A stretch of DNA of 64,000 bases from JBOGUF01 sp050696075 (GTDB lineage: Bacteria > Chloroflexota > Chloroflexia > Thermomicrobiales > UBA6265). The position numbers and the translations under genes are program-made. Within the stretch, counting starts at the first letter, position 1; every line of letters begins with the position of its first letter. Shown in pieces: positions 17,952 to 26,267 of this stretch. The notes under the pieces are model-generated. The model ran no database searches. It was not told the DNA's origin and saw only the letters and a program-made list of their open reading frames with translations. The stretch is from the NCBI GenBank assembly GCA_050696075.1, contig JBOGUF010000196.1, forward strand, positions 12,223-76,222. Reading direction: 5' to 3'.

Positions 17952-18623
17952 GTGTCCGCTGAGACTAAGACCCAACAGCAGATGGCCGCGACGTCTCCGA
18001 ATCTCCATCTCAGCAGCCACCCTTTGGTCCGTCACAAGATCACGCTCCTGTCGGACAAAGAGACCTTGCCGAAGCAGTTTCGCGAACTGGTCCGCGAGCT
18101 TACCCAACTCCTGCTCTACGAGGCCACGGCCGACGTACCCCTGCGACCGATTCGATTCCGCACGCCACTCGAAGAGGCGCAAGGTTGGGAAATCTCCACC
18201 CGCATCGGCGTCGTGCCGATCTTACGGGCCGGCATCGGCATGGTCGACGCGGCGGTCGATGCCCTGCCGCGGTCACAGGTCTGGCACCTCGGCATCTACC
18301 GCGACGAGACGACCCACACCCCGGTCAGCTACTACAACAAGCTCCCCGAGCGCTGCCCGGTCGATCTCGTGATGCTGCTCGATCCGATGCTCGCCACCGC
18401 CGGTTCAGCCAGCGACGCCGTGACGGTGCTCAAAGGTTGGGGCGCCCGCGCCATTAAGTTTGTCGGCCTCATCGCGGCGCCCGAGGGTGTATTGCGCATG
18501 CAACAGGAACATCCCGACGTGCCGCTGCACGTCGCTTTGCTTGACCGCGAGCTCGACGAGAACAAGTACATTCGGCCCGGTCTCGGCGACGCCGGCGACC
18601 GCCTCTTCGGCACCTCAGTCTGA
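17952..18623 (+). CDS. upp: Uracil phosphoribosyltransferase
   Basis: Pyrimidine salvage: uracil plus PRPP gives UMP. About 223 residues. The family blocks are present: HPLVRHKITLLSDKET, the turn region RIGVVPILRAGIGMVD, the PRPP loop LLDPMLATAGSASDAV and the uracil-contact C-terminus KYIRPGLGDAGDRLFGT. The GTG at 17952 follows AGGAG by eight bases; the frame is open further upstream without conserved sequence. A possible -10 element, TACAAT, lies at 17898-17903, but no good -35 accompanies it. The last nine bases overlap the convergent PIG-L gene. Confidence 0.94.
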   Translation: MSAETKTQQQMAATSPNLHLSSHPLVRHKITLLSDKETLPKQFRELVRELTQLLLYEATADVPLRPIRFRTPLEEAQGWEISTRIGVVPILRAGIGMVDAAVDALPRSQVWHLGIYRDETTHTPVSYYNKLPERCPVDLVMLLDPMLATAGSASDAVTVLKGWGARAIKFVGLIAAPEGVLRMQQEHPDVPLHVALLDRELDENKYIRPGLGDAGDRLFGTSV

Positions 18624-19343
18624 ACCGACTGGGGAAGGCACTTCCAAGAATCCGCTGATCCGTTGACCATCGGGCACGGGCGGCCAGGCACGGTACAAGG
18701 TGGCGATCGCGCGTGGCTGCTGATCGAGTCGCGCCAACATCTCGCGGGCGTCGGCCATATGCCGTGCGTGGCACGCCAGCGCCTCTCGGTGCGCCAGCAC
18801 ATATTCGGCCACGTCGATAAAGGTGTTCGGGTTGCCGTCAGGCAGACCTTCCAGGTTGCGCTCACGCGCGATGTCCGCCGCCACCGCGTTGTAATACAGC
18901 TCCGACAGACCAGTTTGCGTCTGGCGGAGCGAATGAAACACACTGGTTACGGCCGCCGAAAGCGCGATGTGGTCGCCATGACCGGAGATGCCGCCTGGGC
19001 CAAAGGTGAGCACAACGTTCGGCCGGCTCTGTTCGATCGCCTCAACGATAGTGCGCTCAAGGTCGCCTGGCGGAAGGTCAGCCAATCCGCCGTCGGGGAA
19101 GGATCGAAGGTCCACTTCCGCATACCCGATGACGGCAGCCGCATCCCGCAAGTCTCGTTCGCGGATCGCGGCGAGCTCGTCTGGCGACGGAGCGTGATCG
19201 ACGACCGACTCCCCAACTTCGCCTCGGGTGAGCCAAAGTCCGCCAAGCCACGCGCCTCCTGTCGCATAGCGAGCGAGGAGTCCAGCGGGACCAAAACTCT
19301 CGTCGTCCGGGTGGGCGAAGACGGTCAGTATTCTCTTGGGCAT
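18615..19343 (-). CDS. PIG-L/LmbE-family N-acyl-sugar deacetylase
   Basis: Zinc-dependent deacetylase family that acts on N-acetylglucosaminyl conjugates (MshB, BshB, PIG-L). The signature AHPDDE is at residues 10-15 and the second motif is GHGDHIALS, giving the two His and one Asp metal ligands. 242 residues from the ATG at 19343, the start just before the conserved KRILTVFAHPDDE; a longer open frame upstream has no ribosome site. The substrate is unknown. A role in mycothiol- or bacillithiol-like thiol synthesis is possible but not supported by neighbours. It overlaps upp tail-to-tail by nine bases. Confidence 0.88.
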   Translation of the reverse strand: MPKRILTVFAHPDDESFGPAGLLARYATGGAWLGGLWLTRGEVGESVVDHAPSPDELAAIRERDLRDAAAVIGYAEVDLRSFPDGGLADLPPGDLERTIVEAIEQSRPNVVLTFGPGGISGHGDHIALSAAVTSVFHSLRQTQTGLSELYYNAVAADIARERNLEGLPDGNPNTFIDVAEYVLAHREALACHARHMADAREMLARLDQQPRAIATLYRAWPPVPDGQRISGFLEVPSPVGSD

Positions 19344-19394
19344 CTCACGCCTGAGCGGTTCACGCTTCTGAACGACGGGACGTTCCAACGTCGA

Positions 19395-19422
19395 GCGAGG
19401 CAGGGCCGTGACCCTGCCTCGC
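19395..19422 (-). terminator. Hairpin after the sugar ABC ATPase gene
   Basis: GCGAGGCAGGG and CCCTGCCTCGC pair perfectly over 11 bases around a six-base loop. It lies 32 bases beyond the ATPase stop codon and just upstream of the PIG-L start. No T run follows on either strand, so it may be a weak terminator or an mRNA 3'-end stabiliser. Confidence 0.5.
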
Positions 19423-19453
19423 GTCGAACGCGTTCTGAAGTTCGCGTGGACCG

Positions 19454-20560
19454 TTAGGCGATCACTGCCTCGCTCTTATTGTCGAAGAAGTGCAACTTGT
19501 CCATCGGCGCCGCAACTTCGATCTGCTGACCGCGCTGCAAGCGGATGCTGGGATCCATGCGGGCGGTGATCGTCGTGCCGTTGTTTGTGAGGTAGACGAA
19601 GATCTCGTTGCCCAGCAATTCGATCACGTCGACGGTTACTGGAATGACGGAGTCGGGCGGGATCGAACCGTTGACCCGCGAGCGTTCCGCCAGATGTTCG
19701 GGTCGAATGCCGAGCGTCACGGATTGGCCAAGGTGGCCCTGCAGCGCCTTCGCCTTTACGTCCGTCACTTGCATCCGGAAGCCTTCCGCGACCGCGAAGA
19801 TCTTTCCATCAGAGGACTGGACGGTGACGTCGAGGAAGTTCATCGATGGCGAACCGATGAACCCGGCAACGAACTTGTTATACGGGTTGTCGTAGAGTTC
19901 TTGCGGCGTCGCGAGTTGCTGAAGCAGGCCGAGGCTCATAACGGCGATGCGATCGCCCATCGTCATCGCTTCGACCTGATCGTGGGTCACGTAGATCGTC
20001 GTCGTCTGCACGCGCTCGTGGAGCTTAATCAGCTCGGCGCGAGTTTGGACGCGTAGCTTAGCGTCGAGGTTGGAGAGCGGCTCGTCCATGAGGAAGACAT
20101 CGGCGTTCCGCACAATTGCGCGCCCGAGGGCGACACGTTGTCGCTGACCACCGGAGAGCGCCTTCGGCTTCCGGTCAAGATAGGGCTCGATGTCGAGGAT
20201 GCGCGCCGACTCGCGGACGCGGCGTTCGCGCTCGTCCTTCGGCACCTTCCGCAGCTTCAGCGGGTAGGCAAGATTATCGCGCACCGTCATGTGCGGATAG
20301 AGCGCGTAGCTCTGAAAGACCATCGCGACGTCGCGATCCTTCGGTGGCAAGTCATTGACGACCCGGTCGCCGATGATGATCCGACCCTCGGTGATCTCTT
20401 CCAGTCCGGCGACCATGCGCATCGCCGTGCTCTTGCCGCATCCCGATGGGCCGACCAGCACCAGGAACTCTTCGTTGTCGACCTCCATACTGAGGTCCTT
20501 GACCGCGTCCACGCCCCCCGCGAAGCGCTTGGTCACCCCTTCGAAGATCACGCGTGCCAT
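19454..20560 (-). CDS. Sugar ABC transporter ATP-binding protein (MsmK/UgpC type)
   Basis: Energises CUT1-type sugar importers. 368 residues: Walker A GPSGCGKST near residue 37, signature LSGGQRQRVALGRAI, Walker B DVFLMDEPLSNLDAK with the D-loop, switch His in VTHDQVEAMTMGD, and then a C-terminal OB/TOBE regulatory domain (about residues 240-368, including LGIRPEHL). The start ATG at 20560 follows GGGAGCAGG; upstream frame is not conserved. No permease or binding-protein gene is adjacent. A CUT1 operon lacking an ATPase occurs at 46617-49873, so this gene plausibly serves it and perhaps several other transporters, as MsmK does. Confidence 0.93.
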   Translation of the reverse strand: MARVIFEGVTKRFAGGVDAVKDLSMEVDNEEFLVLVGPSGCGKSTAMRMVAGLEEITEGRIIIGDRVVNDLPPKDRDVAMVFQSYALYPHMTVRDNLAYPLKLRKVPKDERERRVRESARILDIEPYLDRKPKALSGGQRQRVALGRAIVRNADVFLMDEPLSNLDAKLRVQTRAELIKLHERVQTTTIYVTHDQVEAMTMGDRIAVMSLGLLQQLATPQELYDNPYNKFVAGFIGSPSMNFLDVTVQSSDGKIFAVAEGFRMQVTDVKAKALQGHLGQSVTLGIRPEHLAERSRVNGSIPPDSVIPVTVDVIELLGNEIFVYLTNNGTTITARMDPSIRLQRGQQIEVAAPMDKLHFFDNKSEAVIA

Positions 20561-20795
20561 GACCTGCTCCCTTCCTGGACTACAGGGCTCCGTTGACGAC
20601 GGGCCCAGAGGCGCCTCTTCTTCCGCGCCGGCATGCCGCGGCGCCTTACGACGTGCATCGCCTTTTTTCGTCGTTCTTGCGCCCGCTGTCAAGTCCTACC
20701 GATTATTGGACGCGCGACGTGGCCACGGGCAGGCGCGGCGCGGCGTAAGATACTGGTCGATCGACGAGGCGCGAAGCGGGTAGGGAGTGGCGAAG

Positions 20796-21806
20796 GTGAG
20801 CGAGCACAACGGGCGAGTAGTGACCTTCGGTGAGGCGATGGTGCGGTTGACGCCGGCCGGCAACGAACGACTCGAACGGTCGATCCGCCTCGATCTGTCG
20901 CCGGGCGGCGCCGAGTTGAACACCGCGGTAACCCTGGCCTGCCTCGCCGTGCCGACGAGTTGGGTTTCGATCCTGCCGGACAACGCCCTCGGTCGGTACA
21001 TCGACCGCCAGGCACGCGGCTCGCGCGTCGATATGTCAAGCGTGCAGTGGGCGCCGGAAAGTGAGGGACGGATGGGTCTCTACTTTCTGGAGGAAGGCGT
21101 CGACCCGCGCCCGTCGGCCGTCACCTACGATCGCGCCGGTTCAGCCATCGCCCGAGTCGCGCCGGGCACGTTCGATTGGCCCGCGCTGCTCGACGGCGCC
21201 TTGGGATTGCATATCTCCGGCATCACCCCGGCCGTCAGCGACGGATGCCGCGCCGAGACCCTTGCCGCGATGCGCGCGGCGAACGCGGCGCGCGTGCCCG
21301 TCTTCTTCGACCTCAACTACCGGTCGAAGCTCTGGAGCGAAGAGGAGGCCCGTGCCTGCTTCGTGGAGCTCGTACCCATGGTGGACGTCCTTTTCGCCTC
21401 GCGCGGCGGTCTGCGGACCTTTTATGGCCTCGACGGGGACCACGGGGAGATCATGGAGGCAGCCCGTACACGTCTCGGCGTCGCCGTGGTGGCGATGACC
21501 CGCAAGAAGGCGAAGGGGAGCCAGGGTATCAAGCTGCTCGGCATGGCCCTCGGCCCGTCCGGTGAGCTGGTGCAGAGCGAATGGCGACAGGTGGAGATCG
21601 TCGACCGGCTCGGCGGGGGTGACGCCTTCGCCGGCGGCTTCATCGCCGGCTATCTTGCCGATACTACGAACTTGCAGCGCGCGGTCTCCTTGGGAATCGC
21701 CGCGAGCGCGCTCAAGCACACGATGCCCGGCGACTTTCTCTGCGCCACGAAGGCCGAAATCGAAGCGGCGACCGCTGCCGACGAGGCGGGCGTCCTCCAA
21801 CGATGA
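20796..21806 (+). CDS. PfkB-family sugar kinase, probable 2-keto-3-deoxygluconate kinase
   Basis: Ribokinase-fold kinase of about 336 residues. The opening VVTFGEAMVRLTP and the early glycine motif LSPGGAELNTAVTLACL fit the KdgK branch, as does FFDLNYRSKLW in the middle. The ATP/anion-hole signature is VDRLGGGDAFAGGFIAGY. The expected role is phosphorylating KDG to KDPG in Entner-Doudoroff or uronate breakdown, fitting the sugar-acid dehydratase-like gene at 27137-28351. Sugar specificity is inferred. The GTG at 20796 has AGGGAG eight bases upstream; a GTG at 20787 is too close to it. The next gene overlaps by ATGA. Confidence 0.82.
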   Translation: MSEHNGRVVTFGEAMVRLTPAGNERLERSIRLDLSPGGAELNTAVTLACLAVPTSWVSILPDNALGRYIDRQARGSRVDMSSVQWAPESEGRMGLYFLEEGVDPRPSAVTYDRAGSAIARVAPGTFDWPALLDGALGLHISGITPAVSDGCRAETLAAMRAANAARVPVFFDLNYRSKLWSEEEARACFVELVPMVDVLFASRGGLRTFYGLDGDHGEIMEAARTRLGVAVVAMTRKKAKGSQGIKLLGMALGPSGELVQSEWRQVEIVDRLGGGDAFAGGFIAGYLADTTNLQRAVSLGIAASALKHTMPGDFLCATKAEIEAATAADEAGVLQR

Positions 21807-22258
21807 CGTCGCTGCCTCCGCGCATCCGGCTCGTTCCCATCGACCAGGAGAACTGGGAGGCCGTGGCGAATCTCTCGGTCCGCGACGACCAGGCGAAGTT
21901 CATCACCCCGAACGTCTGGTCGATCGCGGAGTCGAAGTTCCACGACGCCCTCCAGCCGACGGCGATCTATGCCAACCACGCGGCGGTCGGTTTCCTCATG
22001 TACGCCCGCGATCCGGAGGAGGGCAATTACTGGCTTTATCGCTTGATGATCGACCGAGAACACCAAGGTAGGGGCTACGGCGAGGCCGCGGTGGCGCTCC
22101 TCATCAACCAGCTCAAGCGCCTTCCCGGCTGCACCGAGCTCAACGTCGGCTACCACCACGACAATCTCACGGCGGAGCGCCTCTACCTGCGACTCGGCTT
22201 TCAGAAGACCGGCATTGCGCCCTGGAGTGAGCTCACCGCCCGCCTGACCTGGGAGTGA
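21803..22258 (+). CDS. GNAT-family N-acetyltransferase
   Basis: A 151-residue acetyl-CoA-dependent transferase. The acetyl-CoA pyrophosphate loop is RLMIDREHQGRGYGEAAVALL (Q/R-x-x-G-x-G/A), followed by LNVGYHHDNLTAERLYLRLGFQKTG, the fourth-helix and final-strand signature. The N-terminal part (NWEAVANLSVRDDQAKFITPN) resembles spermidine/diamine acetyltransferases of the BltD/PaiA group, so a polyamine or small amine is the best guess. It starts four bases inside the kinase gene (ATGA) and so is co-translated with it. Confidence 0.85.
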   Translation: MTSLPPRIRLVPIDQENWEAVANLSVRDDQAKFITPNVWSIAESKFHDALQPTAIYANHAAVGFLMYARDPEEGNYWLYRLMIDREHQGRGYGEAAVALLINQLKRLPGCTELNVGYHHDNLTAERLYLRLGFQKTGIAPWSELTARLTWE

Positions 22259-22262
22259 GCGG

Positions 22263-23165
22263 CTATCCCTGGCAGATGCAGGCTCCCTGGCAGGTCAGTT
22301 CCAGTGTAGCGGTCCGACCGGGCGCGCCGATGCGTTCGGCCGTGCGCGTGAACGCCGCCTCCACTTCGGATGCAATTTCGGGCACACAGAGCGACAAAAT
22401 CGACGGACCGGCGCCGCTCAGGCAGGCGCCCAGCGCGCCGGCCTCCCGCGCGGTCTCGATCATCGCCGTCAGATGGGGAAAGAGACGCGCTCGATATGGT
22501 TCGTGCAGCCGATCGTGCATGCCGGCAGCGATCGCGGCACGATTGCCGGTCAGGAGTCCAACCGCCAGACCAGAGGCCGTCGCCACGTTGAACGCGGCGT
22601 CAGGATGCGGAATCGTCGCCGGCAGCGCCGCGCGCGCCGCCCAAGTTGCGCCCGTCGCCTCCGGTATGAAAAGCACCGCAACCAGACCCAGGTCGCGTCC
22701 ATTGGCCAAACAGACCGGCTCGGCAACGCCAGGCAGGGCAAGGATGGCACCGCCGTACATCGCCGCGCCGACGTTGTCGCCATGTCCTTCGAGGCCCCAG
22801 GCGTGCGCGTAAAGCTCGGCTCGGGAGAGACCCAAATCGAGCAAGTGATTTGCCGCCATCAGACCAGAGACCAACGCGGCGGCCGAGCTGCCCAATCCGC
22901 GAGCAACGGGCACGTCCGCCTGGACCATGAGGGAGACCGGCGGCAGCTTGCGATCCTGGCGTTCGGCCAGGTAACGCATCGCCGAAAGCGAAAGGTTCTC
23001 CCGACCGTCGAGCAGCGCGGCGTCACTGCCGTGGACGACGACGCGGTCCGCGCCTTCGGCGAACTCCACCTCGATCTCGTTCCAGAGATCGAGCGCGACC
23101 GCCAGCGCGTCGAACCCAGGGCCGAGGTTGGCCGAAGAGGCAGGGGCCCTAACCGTGAAGCGCAT
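22263..23165 (-). CDS. thrB: Homoserine kinase
   Basis: GHMP kinase that phosphorylates homoserine for threonine synthesis. 300 residues, with the N-terminal RAPASSANLGPGFDALAVAL, the ATP-binding P-loop ADVPVARGLGSSAAAL and the C-terminal GHMP motif ALGACLSGAGPSILSL. The start ATG lies inside the 3' end of thrC (17-base overlap), so the two are co-translated in the order thrC-thrB. The ribosome site falls within the thrC coding sequence. The 3' end is five bases from the convergent GNAT gene. Confidence 0.94.
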   Translation of the reverse strand: MRFTVRAPASSANLGPGFDALAVALDLWNEIEVEFAEGADRVVVHGSDAALLDGRENLSLSAMRYLAERQDRKLPPVSLMVQADVPVARGLGSSAAALVSGLMAANHLLDLGLSRAELYAHAWGLEGHGDNVGAAMYGGAILALPGVAEPVCLANGRDLGLVAVLFIPEATGATWAARAALPATIPHPDAAFNVATASGLAVGLLTGNRAAIAAGMHDRLHEPYRARLFPHLTAMIETAREAGALGACLSGAGPSILSLCVPEIASEVEAAFTRTAERIGAPGRTATLELTCQGACICQG

Positions 23166-24474
23166 CGGCCAGCACTCGTTCCAACGAGGACAGCTCGGCG
23201 GGAATCGTCACCGGCCGGTTGGCCCCCGGCCGCGCCGATTCCGCGTGATCGACAAGGTGATAGTTCACGACTGCCTCTGCGTCTTTTAGCACATGTCCTG
23301 TCAAGACGCCGACGACCGACGCTTCCTGAGCGATTTCTCCCATACTAACGAGCTTGCGCAGACCGGCCAGTGTCGCGGCAGAGGCCGGCTCGCAGCCAAT
23401 GCCGGCGCGGTCGATTTGGGCCTTGGCCTCCATGATCTCGTCGTCGGTTACTTTGGTCACGACGCCATCGGTCAGCGTAATCGCGCGCCGAGCTCGTGCC
23501 AGGCTGGCCGGGTTTCCGATCTTGATCGCCGTCGCCACTGTCTCCGCGACAACCGGCTCGAATCGATCCCAGCCGCGCTCGAAGTAGTCGGCGAACGGCG
23601 CCGCGCCCGCCGCCTGGATCGTTGCCAGCCGCGGCATACGATCAATCAACCCGGCTCGCCATAGATCGTCGAGCGCCTTGCCAAAGGCGGCGGTGTTGCC
23701 GAGATTGCCACCCGGCAACGCGATCACGTCAGGGACCTGCCAATCGAGCTGTTCGAGCAGCTCAAAGACGATCGTCTTCTGCCCTTCCAGCCGGAACGGG
23801 TTGACCGAGTTGACAAGGTAGACGTCATACGCCTCGGTGAGTTGGCGGAGCAGCGCCAATGCCTGATCGAAGTCGCCCTCCACCTGAACGACCCGCGCGC
23901 CGTGGGCAATGGTTTGGCTGAGCTTGCCGCCGCTGATTTTGCCCTCGGGGATCAGGACGAGCGCAGGCAGCCCGGCGGCGGCTGCATACGAGGCGAGCGA
24001 CGCGGAGGTGTTGCCGGTCGACGCGCAGGCAACGACGCGGGCGCCTGTGGCGCGGGCATGACTGATGCCGACGGTCATCCCCCGATCCTTGAACGACCCG
24101 GTTGGATTCTGACCTTCGTGCTTGAGACCGAGACGATCAAGTCCGGCATACGACGCCAGCCGGTCATCCCAATAGATCGGCGTATTGCCTTCCGCCCGCG
24201 AAATGATGGCGTCGTCGGGAATCGCGGGGAGCAGCGGCCGATACCGCCAAACCCCCGACTCCCGCGGCGGCGCCGGTATCCCCGCGCCGATCTCGTCGCG
24301 CGCCACCGGCCGATCAAACGTCAGCTCGACGTCGAGCAGGCCGCCGCAGGCCGCGCATTGACTCACGGGCCGATTCGCGGCCGTCGCCGAGCTACAATCC
24401 ATGCACCGCAAGATGGTGAGGGTGGAATTCAGCTCACGGAAAGAGGGAAACGTGGCATCTTGCGTCAGACTCAT
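23149..24474 (-). CDS. thrC: Threonine synthase with N-terminal zinc ribbon
   Basis: PLP enzyme converting O-phosphohomoserine to threonine. The 441-residue protein begins with a zinc-ribbon (C24, C27, C40, C43), common in the class II/III-like bacterial and archaeal enzymes. The PLP lysine is K129 in NPTGSFKDRGMTVG. The serine/asparagine pocket is ACASTGNTSASLASYAAAAG and the phosphate loop is LPGGNLGNTAAF. The start at 24474 precedes the conserved MSLTQDATFPSFRELN; the open frame continues upstream without conservation. It is followed by the overlapping thrB. I see no T-box or threonine attenuator upstream. Confidence 0.93.
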   Translation of the reverse strand: MSLTQDATFPSFRELNSTLTILRCMDCSSATAANRPVSQCAACGGLLDVELTFDRPVARDEIGAGIPAPPRESGVWRYRPLLPAIPDDAIISRAEGNTPIYWDDRLASYAGLDRLGLKHEGQNPTGSFKDRGMTVGISHARATGARVVACASTGNTSASLASYAAAAGLPALVLIPEGKISGGKLSQTIAHGARVVQVEGDFDQALALLRQLTEAYDVYLVNSVNPFRLEGQKTIVFELLEQLDWQVPDVIALPGGNLGNTAAFGKALDDLWRAGLIDRMPRLATIQAAGAAPFADYFERGWDRFEPVVAETVATAIKIGNPASLARARRAITLTDGVVTKVTDDEIMEAKAQIDRAGIGCEPASAATLAGLRKLVSMGEIAQEASVVGVLTGHVLKDAEAVVNYHLVDHAESARPGANRPVTIPAELSSLERVLADALHG

Positions 24475-24651
24475 CCAGCGTCTTCCACATAATCGCAGGA
24501 GTTCAAGACTCGCCAAGACGGGAGGATACCACGAGCCCTCAACATGGCCACCACATGTGCGATCATGCGCCTGCAATTCTGATCGACGGAATCAGCACGA
24601 AGGTATTGATTTCGTCATCGCGATGATGATAATACAACCTGGGAGTTGTTC

Positions 24652-25020
24652 TTGTCACCGCTTGAGTTCGAGTTCCAGCTCGAGTTCTACGAGGAAGACA
24701 ATGGTGACGTACCGGTTAAGACGTTTCTCGCCGATGAAGCTCGAAGCAATCCCCAGCTCGCGGCGCGAACCCTAGCGGCGATCAACAAACTGAAGGACCG
24801 TCGCTATCATAGGTCGCCCAACACGGAGGACCTCGGCGATGGGATGTATGAGCTTCGCGTGCTCGGAAAGGATGGAGCCAGGTTGCTGTTCTTTCACGAT
24901 AACGGGCGCCGCATAGTTCTTTGCCATGCTTTCAAGAAGACGACGCGAAAAACTCCCCCTCGGGAGAAGAGGGTTGCCCAGGAGCGCAGGCAAAGATACG
25001 GGCAACGTCAACGGCAGTGA
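24652..25020 (+). CDS. HigB/Gp49-like (RelE-superfamily) toxin
   Basis: A 122-residue protein of the phage-derived Gp49-like/HigB family (PF05973 type). The core LGDGMYELRVLGKDGARLLFF and the end IVLCHAFKKTTRKTPPREKRVAQERR match the family, whose members cleave mRNA at the ribosome. The basic C-terminus (KKTTRK, RRQRYGQRQRQ) fits RNA binding. The TTG at 24652 follows GGGAG by six bases and gives the canonical length. It is the first gene of a three-gene unit in an A/T-richer islet, with the antitoxin ATG eight bases after its stop: the toxin-first order typical of hig modules. Confidence 0.87.
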   Translation: MSPLEFEFQLEFYEEDNGDVPVKTFLADEARSNPQLAARTLAAINKLKDRRYHRSPNTEDLGDGMYELRVLGKDGARLLFFHDNGRRIVLCHAFKKTTRKTPPREKRVAQERRQRYGQRQRQ

Positions 25021-25028
25021 GGCAGCGC

Positions 25029-25580
25029 ATGGCCACCAGCTTCCAGCAAGTACTGGACGAGATTTACTCAGAAACCGTCGATGATGCGTCGGTTGCGGAC
25101 GCTGAACTTGCGATTGACATTGCGACGCAGTTTCGTGCTCTGCGTGAGCGCCGTGAACTCTCGCAACGAGCAGTGGCTAAACTCGTTGGCAGGACTCAGC
25201 AAGCGATCTCAAAAATAGAGAACCCGACACATAGCGGCCACAGCCTCTCAGTCCTGAAGGAAGTCGTCACATCGCTGGACGCGGTTCTTGACGTGACAAT
25301 CGTTCCGTTGGAGAACCTGGATGCTTATCGATCTCTGTTTCCGGTCAAGCCTGCCCTAGAGAACATGTCAGACCGTCAATCGGCGGGATCTTCCACAATT
25401 GGAAACATGCCGAGCAAATGGCCGTCCTCTGCCTCCCCGGACACGACAAGCTCGAGTTGGGCGCGATGGAGCACAGAGCCGAATGTTCCAGACCATTCGA
25501 ACCTATCGTCCGAGAATACAATCGTTAATTTCGAACAGTGGCTGAGCGAACGATCACGGGAGCGAGTGAGGCATGGCTAA
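25029..25580 (+). CDS. HigA-like XRE antitoxin with a long C-terminal tail
   Basis: 183 residues. Residues about 30-95 form a Cro/CI helix-turn-helix: FRALRERRELSQRAVAKLVG, then RTQQAISKIENPTHSG and LSVLKEVVTSLDAVLDV. This is the usual neutralising and autoregulating partner of HigB toxins. Unlike common HigA proteins (around 90-110 residues) it carries some 75 extra residues: a Ser/Thr/Pro-rich, low-complexity linker and a short helical end (NFEQWLSERSRERVRHG). In toxin-antitoxin-chaperone systems an antitoxin tail of this sort is the chaperone-addiction segment. That parallel is an inference from layout. Its end overlaps the next start by eight bases. Confidence 0.85.
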   Translation: MATSFQQVLDEIYSETVDDASVADAELAIDIATQFRALRERRELSQRAVAKLVGRTQQAISKIENPTHSGHSLSVLKEVVTSLDAVLDVTIVPLENLDAYRSLFPVKPALENMSDRQSAGSSTIGNMPSKWPSSASPDTTSSSWARWSTEPNVPDHSNLSSENTIVNFEQWLSERSRERVRHG

Positions 25581-26151
25581 GAGGCGAATGCAGAAGGATC
25601 CACCCCAGGTCATAGTGAACGGGACTAGAATTGATGCTATTGAACCGGAATTAAAGGGCATAGGAGATGCCTCTGATGTCACGGCGACGGCATCGTTTCG
25701 CATTGGAACAAGAGCACCTGCTCCTCTCTACTTCATCGGTTCAAACGTCGCTTTGCAGCTCGGAGAGTATGGCCCGTCAACATTTCGGGTGGTGGGGATC
25801 CACGAACAGACCGAGGATCAGAACATTCTCTATCAGATCCGACTTCGCGAGGTTGTCACACCCCCCTCCATCCAAGAGACCATGAGTATGATATACGGAT
25901 CTGTATTTCATACGATCATGAACCGGATCCGCCTTCATTCGATCCTTGAGCTGATCGAGGACAAAGGGATTGCGAACGAGACGGAATACGACCAGAAGCT
26001 CTTCGACGTTGCTGATCGGTATCTGATTCAATATGCCTCAGAGATCGTTTCACAATCCGACGCGAAAGCGATGCGGGATCACGTGTTAAGTCACATGCAA
26101 CAAGGCGCATCGGAGTCGTCGGAAGCTGGGTCGACTCCGCAACGGTCATGA
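25573..26151 (+). CDS. Unknown protein, third gene of the toxin-antitoxin unit
   Basis: 192 residues, not recognised. Residues 10-100 look strand-rich (QVIVNGTRIDAIEPEL, TATASFRIGT, PLYFIGSNVALQLGEYG, TFRVVGIHEQT, ILYQIRLREVV). Residues 105-175 are helical (MIYGSVFHTIMNRIRLHSI, YDQKLFDVADRYLIQYASE), and the end is Ser/Gln-rich and probably disordered. A beta-sheet followed by helices at this size is reminiscent of SecB-like chaperones, which occupy this position in TAC systems, but I see no SecB sequence signature. The start at 25573 overlaps the antitoxin stop, indicating translational coupling. No signal peptide or membrane helix is present. A phage-derived accessory protein is the main alternative. 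Confidence 0.75.
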   Translation: MAKRRMQKDPPQVIVNGTRIDAIEPELKGIGDASDVTATASFRIGTRAPAPLYFIGSNVALQLGEYGPSTFRVVGIHEQTEDQNILYQIRLREVVTPPSIQETMSMIYGSVFHTIMNRIRLHSILELIEDKGIANETEYDQKLFDVADRYLIQYASEIVSQSDAKAMRDHVLSHMQQGASESSEAGSTPQRS

Positions 26152-26267
26152 AGCCTCAGGCCCGACTTGACGAGGAGCCTCGGACAAATCGTTCATCATG
26201 CAACCGAAGCCGGGTGCGGGGCAATGTGACCCGCGCTTACGACAACCTCTTGATCACTCCCAACCGC

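Noticed and set aside
24475..24651. Threonine attenuator or T-box upstream of thrC
   Set aside because: No run of Thr codons in a small frame, no T-box core and no terminator/antiterminator pair could be seen.
25573..26151. Third toxin-antitoxin gene as a plain SecB homologue
   Set aside because: Size and position fit, but I cannot see SecB family residues, so I leave it as unknown.
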